A stretch of 64,000 nucleotides of DNA, taken from NCBI GenBank assembly GCA_016787575.1, contig JAEUUO010000038.1, forward strand, positions 1 to 64,000, written 5' to 3'. This document shows, piece after piece, positions 29,406-37,695 of this stretch (positions within the stretch are counted from its first letter, which is position 1; every line of letters starts with the position of its first letter). A model generated the notes under the pieces. That model ran no database searches. It was not told the DNA's origin and saw only the letters and a list, made by a program, of their open reading frames with translations. The stretch comes from Saprospiraceae bacterium. Its GTDB lineage: Bacteria; Bacteroidota; Bacteroidia; Chitinophagales; Saprospiraceae. Both the position numbers and the translations under genes were made by a program.

Positions 29406-30614
29406 TTGGAAGTTGTTTTAAATCAGGCCCCTTACACATTTAAATTGTTTGATGCGATATCCGGTATTTCTAATATTTGGGATCAAATACCTGCATCCAG
29501 CAGACTTTTAAGCTCTGAATACCTGAATGTACTCGAGACATTTCCACCCGAGTCCATGAAATTCCGCTATGTTTTGGTTTATAAAGGTCCAAAATTGATA
29601 GCTTGCCTGTATTTTCAAATCGTTCCCTTCAAAGCAGCGGATCGATTGAAAATGGAACAGGCTCCAAAAAAAAGCCTGGTTTCATGCTTTTATACGCAAA
29701 TAAAAAAGCTCGTAGCCAAGCAGGTTGATTTCGTAACTCTCATCAATGGAAATTTACTTTCAACAGGACCTTATGGTTTTAAATTGCATCCGGAATTGCA
29801 AAATTCTGAATTTCAACAAATATTCGATTCCCTCTTGAATTTGTTATTTAAACAAAACGAATGCATTGATTTTGCCAATCTCTGTTTGCTAAAAGAACTT
29901 CCCCCACAACAAGCATTCAATACAAACGCAGCTGATAGTTTTTCAAATTTGCATCCTTTTTTAATTCAACCTTCCATGATTCTTCATTTGCAAGCAGAAT
30001 GGAAATCACTCGAAAATTATATCGCTGCCTTACAATCCAAATACAGGCTTCGGATTAAAAAAGCATTGGTAGCAGGCGCTCCATTAACTCATATAGAATT
30101 CAATCTCGAACAACTTGCCAGTTTGCATCCTGCCATTTATCAGTTGTATCTAAATACTGCTGATGGAGCTGATTTCAATTTGGTCAAACTGCATCCTAAG
30201 TATTTTCTTGAACTCAAACGACAAATGGGAAACCGTTATCGCATCTTTGGATTTTTTCATGAAAACGAGCTGATTGCTTTTTATTCCCTTATTGACGATG
30301 GACAACAACTGTTAGGTCATTTTCTTGGTACTATGAAGGAGAATAACCTTCGTTATCAGGTGTATTTTAACATCCTCATCAAATTTATAGAATTTGCCAT
30401 TCAGGGTCAATTTAAAGAAATTAATCTTGCCCGTACTGCGATTGAAATTAAAAGTTCGGTTGGTGCAGTTCCAGTTGACCTGGTTTGTTATTTAACACAT
30501 CGCAACCGATTTGTAAATCACCTGGTTCCAAATTTGATACAGTATTTAAAACCAGACGAACAATACACCATCCGGAAGCCTTTTAAAAAAGAGACAGGCA
30601 GTCAAACCACTTGA
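29406..30614 (+). CDS. GNAT/FemAB-like acyltransferase family protein
   Basis: A 402-residue cytoplasmic protein. Its C-terminal half (about 200-370) has the layout of FemAB/peptidogalycan-type acetyltransferases: SKYRLRIKKAL followed by YRIFGFFHENELIAFYSL, then LLGHFLGTMKENNLRY and EINLARTAIEIKSSVG. I cannot name the substrate. The frame starts with TTG preceded by a probable promoter; an internal ATG 55 codons in would remove conserved-looking sequence. It is divergent from the coiled-coil lipoprotein gene. Confidence 0.65.
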   Translation: MEVVLNQAPYTFKLFDAISGISNIWDQIPASSRLLSSEYLNVLETFPPESMKFRYVLVYKGPKLIACLYFQIVPFKAADRLKMEQAPKKSLVSCFYTQIKKLVAKQVDFVTLINGNLLSTGPYGFKLHPELQNSEFQQIFDSLLNLLFKQNECIDFANLCLLKELPPQQAFNTNAADSFSNLHPFLIQPSMILHLQAEWKSLENYIAALQSKYRLRIKKALVAGAPLTHIEFNLEQLASLHPAIYQLYLNTADGADFNLVKLHPKYFLELKRQMGNRYRIFGFFHENELIAFYSLIDDGQQLLGHFLGTMKENNLRYQVYFNILIKFIEFAIQGQFKEINLARTAIEIKSSVGAVPVDLVCYLTHRNRFVNHLVPNLIQYLKPDEQYTIRKPFKKETGSQTT

Positions 30615-30690
30615 AATCGCTTGTACTAGTTAATCTCCTGTTAAATGAAAGCTCCCTAAGCTGCTAGTTTTTCCAGTCCGGTAATTTTGT

Positions 30691-31290
30691 ATGAGATTCT
30701 TTAAGTCCATGCATAAATCCAATTGTTTAATCATTGTTTTGTTATTCGTTTTTCTGAGCGCCAGCTCAAGTCAAGAATCGCTTCCTGGAATTTTACAATT
30801 TAAAAACCAGGTCTTTCAGTTTGATACCGGTGATTCATTGGTTTTAAATGCCGATAAGCAATTTGTTGTCCTTCTTTTTCATGCCGAACAGGATACCATT
30901 GGATTAGATCCCGGATTGTCAACAGAAGGACGTTGGCGGGCTATTAACTTGCTCCGCATGATGAAGACCATAAATTTTACAGCTTTTTTCACTACGCCTT
31001 TTCGTAACAACATCCTCACCTTACAACCTTTGGTGGACTATAAAAAAACCCAGCCACATTATTACGATCAATCTGATATTCAGGTACTTATAAAGGATAT
31101 TGAAAATCAATCCCCCTATCCAGTGATGGTGATGGTTCATCCCGAGACAGTTGGCCTTATATTTGAACAATTAACGAAGTCGAATTTAAACATGGACCTG
31201 AGTGCAAATCGATCCGATAAAATGATCTTGATCCAAAGAGACCGGAAACAAGGCAATTATTGGAAAGTCTGTACCTACAAGGTTCGATAA
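30691..31290 (+). CDS. Secreted histidine-phosphatase-fold protein lacking catalytic arginines
   Basis: A 199-residue exported protein with a signal peptide (ending ASSSQ). It follows the histidine phosphatase (phosphoglycerate mutase-like) pattern: VVLLFHAEQDT, LSTEGRWRAINLLRMM, TAFFTTPFRNNILT, VMVMVHPETV. In active members the first motif is RHAE and the third carries KRTxQT. Here Arg is Phe63 (His64 and Glu66 kept), and the second catalytic Arg position reads Asn; the late His150 is kept. It is therefore probably a non-phosphatase, perhaps a binding protein. A TAATTTTG box ends one base before the ATG, so translation may instead begin at the ATG six codons later. Confidence 0.72.
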   Translation: MRFFKSMHKSNCLIIVLLFVFLSASSSQESLPGILQFKNQVFQFDTGDSLVLNADKQFVVLLFHAEQDTIGLDPGLSTEGRWRAINLLRMMKTINFTAFFTTPFRNNILTLQPLVDYKKTQPHYYDQSDIQVLIKDIENQSPYPVMVMVHPETVGLIFEQLTKSNLNMDLSANRSDKMILIQRDRKQGNYWKVCTYKVR

Positions 31291-31300
31291 TACAAATTTT

Positions 31301-33934
31301 ATGGAATTAGAAACCCGATTTAGGCCGGGGAGCATTGAATCAAAATGGTACGATTGGTGGCTTCAACGGAATTATTTTTCATCCAAACCAGATGAGCGGG
31401 TACCATTTTCAATCGTAATTCCTCCTCCTAATGTGACCGGAGTACTGCATATGGGCCACATGCTCAACAATACCATTCAGGATGTATTGATCCGCCGGGC
31501 TCGTCAAAATGGATTGAATGCTTGCTGGGTTCCTGGAACCGACCATGCTTCCATAGCAACTGAAGCCAAAGTTGTGCAAATGCTTCGTGAAAAAGGAATT
31601 AAGAAATCGGATATTTCAAGGGATGAATTCATGAAATATGCCTGGGAATGGAAAGAAAAATACGGAGGCATCATACTTGAACAATTGAAAAAATTAGGTG
31701 CCTCTTGCGATTGGGACCGCACAGCATTTACGATGGATGCCGTTCGATCGGATGCAGTCATCAATGCATTTGTTGATTTATATAACAAAGGAAAATTATA
31801 CCGCGGCAAACGCATGGTGCATTGGGATCCGGAAGCGAAAACCGTTTTATCCAGTGAGGAAGTGTTGCACAACGACGAACAAGCAAGTTTGTTTCACATC
31901 TTATACAAATTGGAAGGATCCGATACAGAAGGTATTGTGATTGCAACCCAACGTCCGGAAACCATTATGGCTGATACAGCAGTTTGCGTTCATCCGGAAG
32001 ATCCCAGATATTTTGCATTTCACGGCAAGAACGTAATCTTGCCCTTGTTGAATAAAGCCATTCCGGTAATTACCGATACATACATAGATCGCGAATTTGG
32101 AACCGGTGCATTAAAAGTTACACCCGCACACGATCCCAATGATTATGAAATCGGTTTGCGCCATGGACTTGATGTTATTGATTGTTTAAATGAAGACGGA
32201 ACAATAAGTAAAGAGGCACTCATTCTAGTGGGCGAAGACCGTTTTGTGGCCCGTAAAAAAATAAAACCGATGCTTGAAGAGGCTGGTGTTTTAATCAAGA
32301 TTGAAAATTACACAACCAGTATCGGTCGGAGTGAACGGACCAATGCAGTAGTCGAACCGCGATTGAGTTTGCAGTGGTATGTTAAAATGAGTGAATTGGC
32401 CAAACCTGCATTGGATGCAGTTATGGATGACACCATTCAGTTTACTCCAGAACATTTTAAGAATACCTACCGCCATTGGATGGATAACATCCGCGATTGG
32501 TGTATTTCACGTCAGTTGTGGTGGGGCCACAGAATCCCTGCCTGGTATTATGGAGACGATGTATTTGTAGCAAAAACAGTTGAAGATGCTTTGGTTCAAG
32601 CTCGTAAAATGACCGGCGATTCAAATCTTAAATTAAGCGATTTAAGACAAGATGAAGATGTCTTAGATACCTGGTTTTCATCTTGGCTGTGGCCCATTTC
32701 TGTATTTGATGGTGGGAATGATTCTGAAGATTTTAAATATTATTATCCAACGTCTGTTTTGGTAACGGGTTGGGATATTATTTTTCTTTGGGTTGCCCGG
32801 ATGGTTATGGCCGGATATGAATGGAAAGGACAATTGCCCTTTCACAAAGTTTACTTTACCGGAATGGTACGCGATAAGCTTCGAAGAAAGATGAGCAAGT
32901 CTTTAGGAAATTCACCCGATGCCTTGCAATTGATTGAAGATTTTGGTGCTGATGGTGTGCGTTTCGGAATGCTGGCTTGTTCGCCTGCAGGAGGAGATCT
33001 TTTGTTTGATGAAAAATTGTGCGAACAAGGACGTAATTTTTCGAATAAGATGTGGAATGCACTTCGTCTGATAAAAGGTTGGACGCCGGACAATTCAAAA
33101 CTTCCAACCGATGGCGATCAACTTTTAATGGAATGGATGGATAGCAGGTTGAATGCAGTACTGATTGAACAAAAGCAGTATTTCGAACAATTAAAATTAT
33201 CAGAAGCCATCAAAACCTTGTACAATTTTATCTGGGAAGATTTTTGTGGATTTCTCTTAGAAGCTGCAAAGCCTTCCAATCAGGAAAACATTTCGTCCGC
33301 TGTGTACACAAAAATTATAGATGTGTATGAAAAAATATGCATCACGCTTCATCCCTTCATGCCCTTTATTACTGAAGAAATTTGGCATGGATTGAAAAGC
33401 CGCAAAGAAGGCGAAGATTGTATTGTGGCAACGATGCCTGTTTCAATGACTGTTAACACAGATCTTCTTGCAAGCATGACAGAATTGCGAACCGTACTCA
33501 GTCAAATACGCGAATTGCGAAATAAATATGGTGTAAAAATGAATATATCCGTTCCATTGCACATCATGAAAAACGATCAGACCAATTTATTAGTTTTAGA
33601 AGGTGCAGCCACTATACTTAAAAAAATGGCAGTATTGACAGAGATCTACGAAACAACTCAAGAAATAGAGGCAGCCCAATCTTTTATGGGTATGCGCCAA
33701 AAATACTTTGTTCAACTTCCAGTAGAACTAGACATTGAAGCAGAAAAAACAGAACTGCAAAAAGAAATTACATATCAGGAAGGATTCATCAACAGCGTAT
33801 TAAAAAAATTGGAAAACGAACGTTTCGTCTCTTCTGCACCTGCCGACCTGGTAGAAAAAGAACGCAAAAAACTCGAAGACGGACAGAGTCGGTTGGTGGC
33901 GTTGAGAGAAAGACTGGAATCAATTAAGAATTAA
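31301..33934 (+). CDS. valS: Valyl-tRNA synthetase
   Basis: Class I aminoacyl-tRNA synthetase that charges tRNA-Val. It has 877 residues with the HIGH-type motif HMGH at 50-53 (PPPNVTGVLHMGH), an editing domain containing VIATQRPETIMADTAVCVHPED and GTGALKVTPAHDPNDYE, and KMSKS at 530-534. It also has an anticodon-binding domain and a C-terminal coiled coil (ELQKEITYQEGFINSVLKKL). It starts 10 bases after the phosphatase-like gene and may be cotranscribed with it. A hairpin lies about 120 bases downstream. Confidence 0.98.
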   Translation: MELETRFRPGSIESKWYDWWLQRNYFSSKPDERVPFSIVIPPPNVTGVLHMGHMLNNTIQDVLIRRARQNGLNACWVPGTDHASIATEAKVVQMLREKGIKKSDISRDEFMKYAWEWKEKYGGIILEQLKKLGASCDWDRTAFTMDAVRSDAVINAFVDLYNKGKLYRGKRMVHWDPEAKTVLSSEEVLHNDEQASLFHILYKLEGSDTEGIVIATQRPETIMADTAVCVHPEDPRYFAFHGKNVILPLLNKAIPVITDTYIDREFGTGALKVTPAHDPNDYEIGLRHGLDVIDCLNEDGTISKEALILVGEDRFVARKKIKPMLEEAGVLIKIENYTTSIGRSERTNAVVEPRLSLQWYVKMSELAKPALDAVMDDTIQFTPEHFKNTYRHWMDNIRDWCISRQLWWGHRIPAWYYGDDVFVAKTVEDALVQARKMTGDSNLKLSDLRQDEDVLDTWFSSWLWPISVFDGGNDSEDFKYYYPTSVLVTGWDIIFLWVARMVMAGYEWKGQLPFHKVYFTGMVRDKLRRKMSKSLGNSPDALQLIEDFGADGVRFGMLACSPAGGDLLFDEKLCEQGRNFSNKMWNALRLIKGWTPDNSKLPTDGDQLLMEWMDSRLNAVLIEQKQYFEQLKLSEAIKTLYNFIWEDFCGFLLEAAKPSNQENISSAVYTKIIDVYEKICITLHPFMPFITEEIWHGLKSRKEGEDCIVATMPVSMTVNTDLLASMTELRTVLSQIRELRNKYGVKMNISVPLHIMKNDQTNLLVLEGAATILKKMAVLTEIYETTQEIEAAQSFMGMRQKYFVQLPVELDIEAEKTELQKEITYQEGFINSVLKKLENERFVSSAPADLVEKERKKLEDGQSRLVALRERLESIKN

Positions 33935-34397
33935 GAATTAAGGAAAAATGAATATTTGATGAGGTTATGCAGTCATGTAGTATGAAATGAACATATTTAT
34001 TTTAAGCGCCTAATAAAATTCTCACCTATTAATTTTTAATTCTTAATTAAAAAAGGACTCCATTTTGTGAAGTCCTTTCTATGTTGTTTAGGGTGCTCTA
34101 CAGTTCTTATCTGTGAGATTGGTGTTTCTTGATTAATTACCTTACAAAGATTGTATGAATGCAAACAGAAAACAATCGGTAAAAAGGCCCAATTTTCAAA
34201 ATGGTTATTTTGGAGTACGTGCTGATCCTATTGCAGTTTTATTCCAAAAATAACCAGAAGCTGTCCATAAGACTTGCATCCTTTTTTCTTTGTATTTTAA
34301 ATTTCAGGAATCTGCACCTGTCCAAATGGACCATTTGCACTACTGCTTTAGGAGTATTTTAACAGTTCTTTAAATGATTAGAATACAATTTAACAGC
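33935..34397. other. Gene-free stretch downstream of valS
   Basis: No gene is supported here. GAATTAA words at 33925-33943 face the complementary AATTCTTAATTAA at 34037-34049, and a terminator-like hairpin lies at 34052-34078. A perfect palindrome CAAATGG-A-CCATTTG sits at 34323-34337. From about 34380 the composition becomes markedly AT-rich, leading into the sensor cassette. Confidence 0.5.
34052..34078 (+). terminator. Probable terminator after valS
   Basis: Perfect 8-bp arms AAAGGACT / AGTCCTTT with an 11-base loop, preceded by an A-run and followed by CTATGTTGTTT. The U-tract is weak, so efficiency is uncertain. Confidence 0.55.
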
Positions 34398-34430
34398 ATT
34401 TTACATATTACATTTAAATATATGTAAAAT
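34398..34430. promoter_or_regulatory. Operator-like inverted repeat upstream of the sensor cassette
   Basis: Perfect 10-bp arms ATTTTACATA / TATGTAAAAT with a 13-base AT-only spacer apart from one C. A nested TTACAT-N8-ATGTAA pair lies inside. It ends 8 bases before the -33 element of the cassette promoter, the position expected for an activator site. The LuxR-type regulator encoded at the end of the same cassette is the obvious candidate ligand; that link is inference. Confidence 0.5.
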
Positions 34431-34438
34431 TACTTAGA

Positions 34439-34469
34439 TTGCAATCCCAAAAATTTATAGCTATATTTG
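34439..34469 (+). promoter_or_regulatory. Promoter of the small-protein/sensor-kinase cassette
   Basis: TTG at 34439, 19 bases, then TATATTTG at 34462-34469, an exact fit to the Bacteroidota housekeeping promoter (TTG-N19-TAnnTTTG). Transcription would begin near 34476, giving a leader of about 37 bases before the first gene. Confidence 0.6.
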
Positions 34470-34512
34470 GAATCGTTAAACCATTTTTCAATAACCAATT
34501 AAATATTTTAAT

Positions 34513-35031
34513 ATGTCTGAAATAGTTGAATTAAATGGATGTTATGGGCGAGTAGCTAAAGGATTAACATCTACCGGCTCTGATAGTGCTTCCGACACTG
34601 AGAGAGGTTCAGTAAAAATTTTAAAAATTGAATTGAACTTCAGTAATACAGATAAAATTGTAGGTGGAGAATTAATTTCTTCTAATGAAGCTTCTTCATA
34701 TATGTCTCAATGGAAAGAATTCAGAAATGACTTTAATGATTTTATTGAAATGTCAAAAGTTCCTTCACGTTATTCCGATTGGCAAAATGATATACATTTA
34801 ACAAGAAATCGATTAAGTGAATATGAATTAATTGATTACGAAGCTTTTGAACCAGAATTCGTAAAGGGTTTTTTTAGGATATTAGACCCCAAAAAAAAAC
34901 AAAGAATTCGTATTTGCAATGGAATAAAAAGATTAGATCAAATAACATCTCAAGATACAAGAGATTATTTATGCAAACGAAAAAAGACTAAAATGAGTTG
35001 TATTGTTATCATAGTATCAAATATTAAATAA
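34513..35031 (+). CDS. Small soluble protein of unknown function, first gene of sensor cassette
   Basis: I do not recognise a named family. The 172-residue protein has no signal peptide or membrane helix. Its C-terminal half aligns by eye with the next gene's product: EASSYMSQWK matches EAQRMINEYK, and FEPEFVKGFF...RIRICNGIK matches FDLEFLKSLV...GIRVFNAIK, each followed by a hydrophobic strand (CIVIIVSNIK against LIVVGVD). The N-terminal 75 residues are unique and it lacks the PCPPxC tail of its neighbour. It stands first behind a good promoter. Composition is AT-rich compared with the kinase genes downstream. Confidence 0.7.
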   Translation: MSEIVELNGCYGRVAKGLTSTGSDSASDTERGSVKILKIELNFSNTDKIVGGELISSNEASSYMSQWKEFRNDFNDFIEMSKVPSRYSDWQNDIHLTRNRLSEYELIDYEAFEPEFVKGFFRILDPKKKQRIRICNGIKRLDQITSQDTRDYLCKRKKTKMSCIVIIVSNIK

Positions 35032-35053
35032 AATAATTAATAAATTTTAAGTT

Positions 35054-35434
35054 ATGAAAACAAATAATATTTCATTGGTAGAAGCTCAAAGAATGATAAA
35101 TGAATATAAGGGCTTGCACGGTTCTGATTTTGATTTTTTAGCCTCAGAATATTTTGATTTAGAATTTTTAAAATCGTTAGTAAATCACCCTCGCTGTAAA
35201 GGAATTCGAGTTTTTAATGCAATAAAAACAGAAGGCCCAAACAAACAAAATAGATTAATTGTAGTCGGTGTAGATGAAAACGATAAAATATTAGTTCCTA
35301 AAAACAATACTATTTCGGGATTATCAGCTGCTGGATTAGGATTAAGCGTAGGTTTTGTTGAAACCGTTGTCGGAGTTGCTGAGCATGGTCGCCCATGTCC
35401 ACCAGACTGTGTAAAAGTTGAAAAAATATTATAA
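35054..35434 (+). CDS. Small PCPPxC-tail protein, Bacteroidota cassette family
   Basis: A 126-residue protein with no signal peptide. It has the pattern EAQRMINEYK, FDLEFLKSLVNHPRCKGIRVFNAIK, RLIVVGVDENDK and a C-terminal GRPCPPDC motif. From memory, small proteins with this layout (a GIRxYNxIK core, a VVGVD strand, a terminal PCPPxC) recur in Bacteroidota next to membrane proteins and two-component genes; I know of no established function. The CxxxC-type end could bind metal, form a disulfide or be a modification site. It is 22 bases after its relative and eight bases before the membrane protein gene. Confidence 0.72.
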   Translation: MKTNNISLVEAQRMINEYKGLHGSDFDFLASEYFDLEFLKSLVNHPRCKGIRVFNAIKTEGPNKQNRLIVVGVDENDKILVPKNNTISGLSAAGLGLSVGFVETVVGVAEHGRPCPPDCVKVEKIL

Positions 35435-35442
35435 TTCTAACT

Positions 35443-36087
35443 ATGGAATTGGCTGATGTATCAACCTATTCCCAATATGTATCATTCCTTGTAGGTATTT
35501 ATGCATATTTTAAACTAGATATGCATAAATACTTAAAGCTTTTCTTTTTAGTCGTAACTGTTGGGACCATTGCAGAAATTGTAAATCCTATAATTCGTTT
35601 GCTTGGTTTACCAAACGGTATTAGTATGAATATATATACATTTCTCAATTGTCTTGTTTTTATATTTTTTTTTAAAAAAATCAATACAATTTCCACGATT
35701 TGGTTTTGGCTTATCCTTACTTTTTTTATTCTTGGAAGTGGTTTTTTTACGTACATACACGAAAAAATAAATCAATTAGATACTTATTTGATCGTATTTA
35801 CAAATTTCATCCTAATGTTTTTAGCAGCAATTACATTGATAAAAATGACAAATGGGGACGTTGACCATTTGTTTTATCAACCATTATTCTGGATTGCTAC
35901 AAGCCTCTTATTGTTCAGTACTGCGACCAATATTGTATATAGTATATTTCCAACTAGTTTGTACTATAGTGATAATACATTTTATAACCAAATTTGGGCG
36001 GTTCATGGCGTTCTCAATATTATTTATAATTTACTTTTCGCTTACGCTTTTTTATGTCATCTACGGAATCCCTCTTATACCCAATAA
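35443..36087 (+). CDS. Multi-pass membrane protein of the sensor cassette
   Basis: A 214-residue protein that is almost entirely membrane-embedded, with six or seven helices (for example LKLFFLVVTVGTIAEIVNPI and TYLIVFTNFILMFLAAITLI). The last helix, VLNIIYNLLFAYAFLC, carries a terminal Cys followed by basic residues, placing the C-terminus in the cytoplasm. Its stop lies 34 bases inside the histidine kinase gene, so the two are translationally linked. A likely role is the membrane sensor that controls the kinase, which itself has little sensory domain; this is inference from layout. Confidence 0.75.
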   Translation: MELADVSTYSQYVSFLVGIYAYFKLDMHKYLKLFFLVVTVGTIAEIVNPIIRLLGLPNGISMNIYTFLNCLVFIFFFKKINTISTIWFWLILTFFILGSGFFTYIHEKINQLDTYLIVFTNFILMFLAAITLIKMTNGDVDHLFYQPLFWIATSLLLFSTATNIVYSIFPTSLYYSDNTFYNQIWAVHGVLNIIYNLLFAYAFLCHLRNPSYTQ

Positions 36088-36803
36088 TAGCAACCACCTT
36101 CTCTCTTGTATTTCTCGTAGGTTTTTTCATCTATCTGATTTATAAGTACAATAAAAATATGATCCGCAAAAACAATGAGATGTTTAAGGCAGTGATTGAT
36201 GCAGGCGAACGGGAAAAATTGGAGTTGTCCAGGAATTTGCACGACCAGGTGATTCCGCTCATTGCAATTTCTAAATTACAAGTGGAGTCTTTTGATTATC
36301 CGGAATCGGACGAGTCGGAGGAGTATAAAAAAGAACTGACTGGTATTCTGGCGCAATCCATTTCTGAAATTCGTGGTATCTGTCACAGCAATTCACCGAT
36401 TTTATTTAAGGATCTTGGATTAAAAAAATCACTTCAAAATTTCTTCAAGCAAATGGCATCCGTAGATCAGGCTCCTATAATAGATTTTCAGTTTGAGGAT
36501 GCCATCCAGATTTCTGATGAAAATGGTTTGTCTGTTTACCGGATCTTGCTGGAGTTGTTTAACAATTCACTGAAATACGCCCGCTGCAAAAACATCCGTA
36601 TCAACTGCCATTTAAATTCTAAAAAAGAAATCCTGATCCATTATGCGGATGATGGGATCGGGACTGATTTATTTAAACCGGGACATGGAACCTTGAGTAT
36701 AAAATCAAGAGTAACTTTGTTGGAGGGAGAAATCCAATATAAAAGCAAATCCAATGAAGGCTTCCAATGTATGATTAAATTGCCTTCTAAATTACTGATA
36801 TGA
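36054..36803 (+). CDS. HisKA_3-type sensor histidine kinase
   Basis: A 249-residue kinase of the NarX/LiaS type. One membrane helix (about 8-30) anchors it, followed by the dimerisation/phosphoacceptor helix with EREKLELSRNLHDQV (phosphorylated His63). The ATPase domain has an N-box LLELFNNSLKYA, DDGIG and GHGTLSIKSRV. There is almost no extracytoplasmic loop, so the signal probably comes from the overlapping membrane protein. Its stop overlaps the response-regulator start by four bases (ATGA). It is almost certainly the kinase for that regulator. Confidence 0.93.
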   Translation: MSSTESLLYPIIATTFSLVFLVGFFIYLIYKYNKNMIRKNNEMFKAVIDAGEREKLELSRNLHDQVIPLIAISKLQVESFDYPESDESEEYKKELTGILAQSISEIRGICHSNSPILFKDLGLKKSLQNFFKQMASVDQAPIIDFQFEDAIQISDENGLSVYRILLELFNNSLKYARCKNIRINCHLNSKKEILIHYADDGIGTDLFKPGHGTLSIKSRVTLLEGEIQYKSKSNEGFQCMIKLPSKLLI

Positions 36804-37468
36804 GCGATCAAAAAGTAAACATTCTTATTTGCGACGACCACACGATCTTCCGTACGGGCATGAAAAACATTGTTCGCAAATTGCCGGTAACGGATCATAT
36901 TTACGAAGCGGCAAACGGCAATGAAGCCATTGCTGTTGCCGAAACCAACAAAGTCGATTTAATTCTCCTGGATATTGAAATGCCTTATCTAAATGGAGTC
37001 GATACTGCCAAATACTTCAAAAAAAATCATCCGGAAATTCGCATCATCATGATTTCCTTTCACAATGACAAAGAACTTTTTTTACAATTATATAAAATAG
37101 GCGTAGAAGGCTATCTGGTAAAAAACACCTCACTGGAAGACTTAAAACGAGGTATCGTGCATGTATTGGAAGGCAATCAATTCTTTTCTGCAGAATTAGG
37201 TGCCACTGTCATTCATGGTTTAATCAATGAAAAATTACAGGCTCCCAAAGATCCACAAGAACTGCTTTCAGAACGTGAAGTAGAAATTCTTTTACTCATC
37301 TGTCAACAACTTACCACAGATGAAATTGCTGCCCAGCTTTATATATCCCCTTTAACTGTAAAACGCCATCGACAAAATCTATTGGATAAAACTAATTCAA
37401 AAAATATAGTTGGACTCATACTTTATGCAATTCGCAACGATTTATTGGATGCTGCTGCGATAAAATAG
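36800..37468 (+). CDS. NarL/LuxR-type response regulator
   Basis: A 222-residue regulator: a receiver domain with acidic pair CDDH, phosphorylatable Asp58 in LLDIEMP, and the later Lys in YLVKN. A C-terminal LuxR-type helix-turn-helix follows at about 150-215 (LSEREVEILLLICQ, EIAAQLYISPLTVKRHRQNLL). It binds DNA as a dimer when phosphorylated by the overlapping kinase. A perfect inverted repeat in front of the cassette promoter is a plausible target. Confidence 0.95.
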   Translation: MSDQKVNILICDDHTIFRTGMKNIVRKLPVTDHIYEAANGNEAIAVAETNKVDLILLDIEMPYLNGVDTAKYFKKNHPEIRIIMISFHNDKELFLQLYKIGVEGYLVKNTSLEDLKRGIVHVLEGNQFFSAELGATVIHGLINEKLQAPKDPQELLSEREVEILLLICQQLTTDEIAAQLYISPLTVKRHRQNLLDKTNSKNIVGLILYAIRNDLLDAAAIK

Positions 37469-37495
37469 CTGAGGAAGGAAGCCCATAGACTGTTT

Positions 37496-37625
37496 GGCTG
37501 TTGGACTATTAGACTATTAGACTATTAGACTATTAGACTATTAGTATGACGATTGACCATCATTAGACCAATAACAATCTTGATTAATTAACCGAATAGC
37601 CTAAAAGCCTAATAGTCTAACAGCC
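37496..37625. repeat. Five-copy GACTATTA tandem with inverted partner
   Basis: Five perfect 8-bp copies of GACTATTA at 37504-37543. GGCTGTTGGACTATTAG (37496-37512) is answered by CTAATAGTCTAACAGCC (37609-37625), its reverse complement with one mismatch. The same word, GCTGTTAGACTATTAG, occurs at about 3655-3670. It is a non-coding dyad, possibly a member of an interspersed repeat family. Confidence 0.65.
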
Positions 37626-37639
37626 TAAAAGAGGCCAAT

Positions 37640-37672
37640 AAAAAAACCCGGAGTTTTGGGCCCCGGGCTTTT
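37640..37672 (-). terminator. Rho-independent terminator of the T9SS protein gene
   Basis: On the minus strand, AAGCCCGG and CCGGGTTTTTTT form a stem with one bulged base, ending in seven Ts, 24 bases after the stop of the T9SS gene. GC-rich stem and long U-tract make it convincing. Confidence 0.8.
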
Positions 37673-37695
37673 CATCAAAATAATTTGATAAAATA

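Noticed and set aside
37504..37544. Short tandem repeat that might suggest a CRISPR array
   Set aside because: Units are 8 bp and contiguous, with no spacers and no cas genes nearby.
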